The position numbers were made by a program, and so were the translations under genes. From positions 17,414,330-17,478,329 of the forward strand of contig NC_058497.1 of assembly GCF_020382885.2 (NCBI RefSeq): 64,000 nt of DNA, in the 5' to 3' direction. Below, in pieces: positions 62,601 to 64,000 of the stretch. The notes beneath the pieces are model-generated. The model did not search any database, was not told the DNA's origin, and saw only the letters and a program-made list of their open reading frames with translations. Position 1 is the stretch's first letter. Each line of letters begins with the position of its first letter. Source of the stretch: Scatophagus argus (lineage: Eukaryota > Chordata > Actinopteri > Scatophagidae).

Positions 62601-64000
62601 ATGTCCACGCACAGGTGGCCAGAGCAGGGTTGGGCACTCTTACAACTGTTTTTGGTGGCATCTTTCTCTCAGGCTGAGCAGCCAGTGTGCAGAAGAAGAG
62701 GGGATCCAGAATATCCGCAGCTATCTAAAGATGGGGACATTATGTTGGGGGGAATCTTCTCTTTCCACAGCAGCTGGAAAGACAGACAGGACACCTACAT
62801 GCACAAACCACTGCCACTGCAATGCACCAGGTAAATTATACCAATTTAATACAGATCTTTTTGAATTTAAAATATCTAGTAGGAAGAGAATATGCACACA
62901 AAACAGGGAAAAAGGTTTTCAAACTGATTACTGAAATAAGAAACATGCTATGTTGTGTATCAAATGCTTTCATTTGGAGTGCTATTGTTTCTATTTTAAA
63001 AAATATGGGTTGAAATTCCAACTTTTCATATCTGTCGACATGAAGTTTGAATTTCAGAGGGTTCCAGTACGCCCAGGCTATGCTCTTTGCAATAGAAGAG
63101 ATTAATAACAGCACACGTTTATTGCCTGGCATCTCTTTGGGCTATAAGATCTATGATGCCTGTGGCTCCATCGTCAGAGGTGTGAGGGTCACACTGTCCA
63201 TGGCTAATGGTAATGAAATGGTATATTCATCCTCTGAGAAAGCATGTACTAGAACTGTCCAAGTGCAGGCCATTATGGGAGAAACCTCTTCCTCTCCTTG
63301 CATGGCCATAGCTACTGTCATCGGACCCTTTCACATCCCACTGGTGAGTAAGAGTTTTAAGAATCAAATTAAATTTGTGAAAACATTTTATTCTGTAATT
63401 CTTCACGTGGTCATAGCAAAAGATGGTTAAAAAGAATTGCAGTGCGCTGTGCAAATGCTTATTTATTTATTTGTTTACTTTTATTCTTTTTCCTTGGCTA
63501 CCTATTATTTTTGTCATTTAGATCAGCCACTTGTGTACAAATATTATACATATATATATAATCTTGGGATATAATTGATTTTTTTTCTTTTAGATCAGCC
63601 ACTTTGCTACTTGTGCTTGTCTCAGTGATAAAACCAAGTACCCATCCTTCCTCAGAACAATACCCAGTGACTATTACCAGAGCAGAGCCCTGGCCCAGCT
63701 GGTCAAGCACTTTGGTTGGACTTGGGTTGGAGCCATTAGAACAAATGATGATTATGGCAATAAGGGCATGGCCACATTTACAGAAGCTGCCCAGCAGCTG
63801 GGCATCTGTCTGGAGTACTCTGTGTCTTTCTTTAGAACAGATCCACCAGACAAAATACAAAAGATAATTGACATTATCAAGGCTTCCACTTCCAAGGTGA
63901 TTGTCACTTTTCTCTCCTACATGGACATGGATGTGCTCATACATGAGTTGTCTCACCACAACCTGACTGGATACCAGTGGGTAGGCAGTGAAGGCTGGAT
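62601..64000 (+). CDS. OlfC/V2R-like class C chemoreceptor 12, 5' part (cut by window edge)
   Basis: Exons 62601-62830 and 63058-63343 are complete, and exon 3 starts at 63594 and runs off the window at GSEGW. The signal peptide is MSTHRWPEQ to SFSQA, with a single Met where most copies have two, so exon 1 is three bases shorter. The EINNST sequon and the pocket residues equivalent to Ser156, Thr179, Asp199, Tyr227 and Glu306 are present. The variable patch is [16 protein letters not shown]. It shares its promoter box with receptor 9. Intron 2 carries a second copy of the exon 3 acceptor at 63516-63533. Exons 4-6 lie beyond the window, so completeness cannot be judged. Confidence 0.9.
63516..63533 (+). 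other. duplicate (decoy) exon 3 acceptor in receptor 12
   Basis: ATTTAG is followed by ATCAGCCACTTG, copying the acceptor and first 11 bases of exon 3 exactly 72 nt upstream of the real junction. If used, it stays in frame with exon 3 but meets a TGA after 18 codons, so it would give a dead transcript. Confidence 0.7.

Noticed and set aside
166-64000. CRISPR array, operon or other prokaryotic system suggested by regular spacing of near-identical blocks
   Set aside because: The repeats are 0.9-kb exons of eukaryotic genes with introns; no short direct repeat with unique spacers and no prokaryotic gene is present.

Overview
The window is a piece of a vertebrate nuclear genome, almost certainly a teleost fish. 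It has short GT-AG introns, an AT-rich background, a tRNA-headed SINE, Tc1-type and LINE fragments, and a tandem array of class C chemoreceptor genes of the fish OlfC family (the V2R or vomeronasal type-2 relatives). No bacterial or organellar feature is visible. I numbered the receptors 1 to 12 from left to right; these are local labels, not official names.

Layout: twelve receptor genes all lie on the + strand, head to tail, about every 5-6 kb. Receptor 1 is cut by the left edge (last exon only). Receptors 2-11 are complete and open in every exon, giving predicted proteins of 855-860 aa. Receptor 12 is cut by the right edge inside exon 3. Every complete gene has the same six exons with the same intron phases (2,0,0,0,1): exon 1 signal peptide and N-terminus, exons 2-4 the Venus-flytrap ligand-binding domain, exon 5 most of the nine-cysteine linker, exon 6 the rest of that linker and the whole seven-helix domain. 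One short decayed tail of exon 6 lies behind receptor 6 (about 30.50-30.65 kb).

Function: these are G-protein coupled receptors expected in olfactory sensory neurons, binding amino acids or related small polar molecules. By alignment from memory to CaSR and mGluR1, the amino-acid-contacting positions (Ser, Thr, Asp, Tyr, Glu; near residues 156, 179, 199, 227 and 306 in the 859-aa genes) are kept in all complete copies. The last exon is nearly uniform across genes, while short patches in exons 1-3, the first intracellular loop and the second extracellular loop vary. This fits repeated duplication, gene conversion and local diversification.

Regulation: each gene has a TATA-like box at a nearly fixed distance (mostly 78-82 nt) before the chosen ATG. 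Two promoter types are visible. Receptors 2, 3, 6, 7, 9, 10, 11 and 12 carry, or carry a decayed form of, an AACATCACTGTTC-like box about 40 nt above a TATAAA box (GATAAA in 12). Receptors 4, 5 and 8 carry an unrelated GGAGTCAGGCACTGCC-AAGATGGC-like box above GATAAATA. Receptors 4, 5 and 8 also resemble each other in coding sequence.

Between genes lie 1.2-3.4 kb spacers holding duplicated 3' flanks, a SINE with target-site duplications (and the matching empty site elsewhere in the window), a broken Tc1 element with inverted ends, a second Tc1 remnant, a LINE fragment, Rex1-like tails and a broken Ty3/Gypsy fossil.
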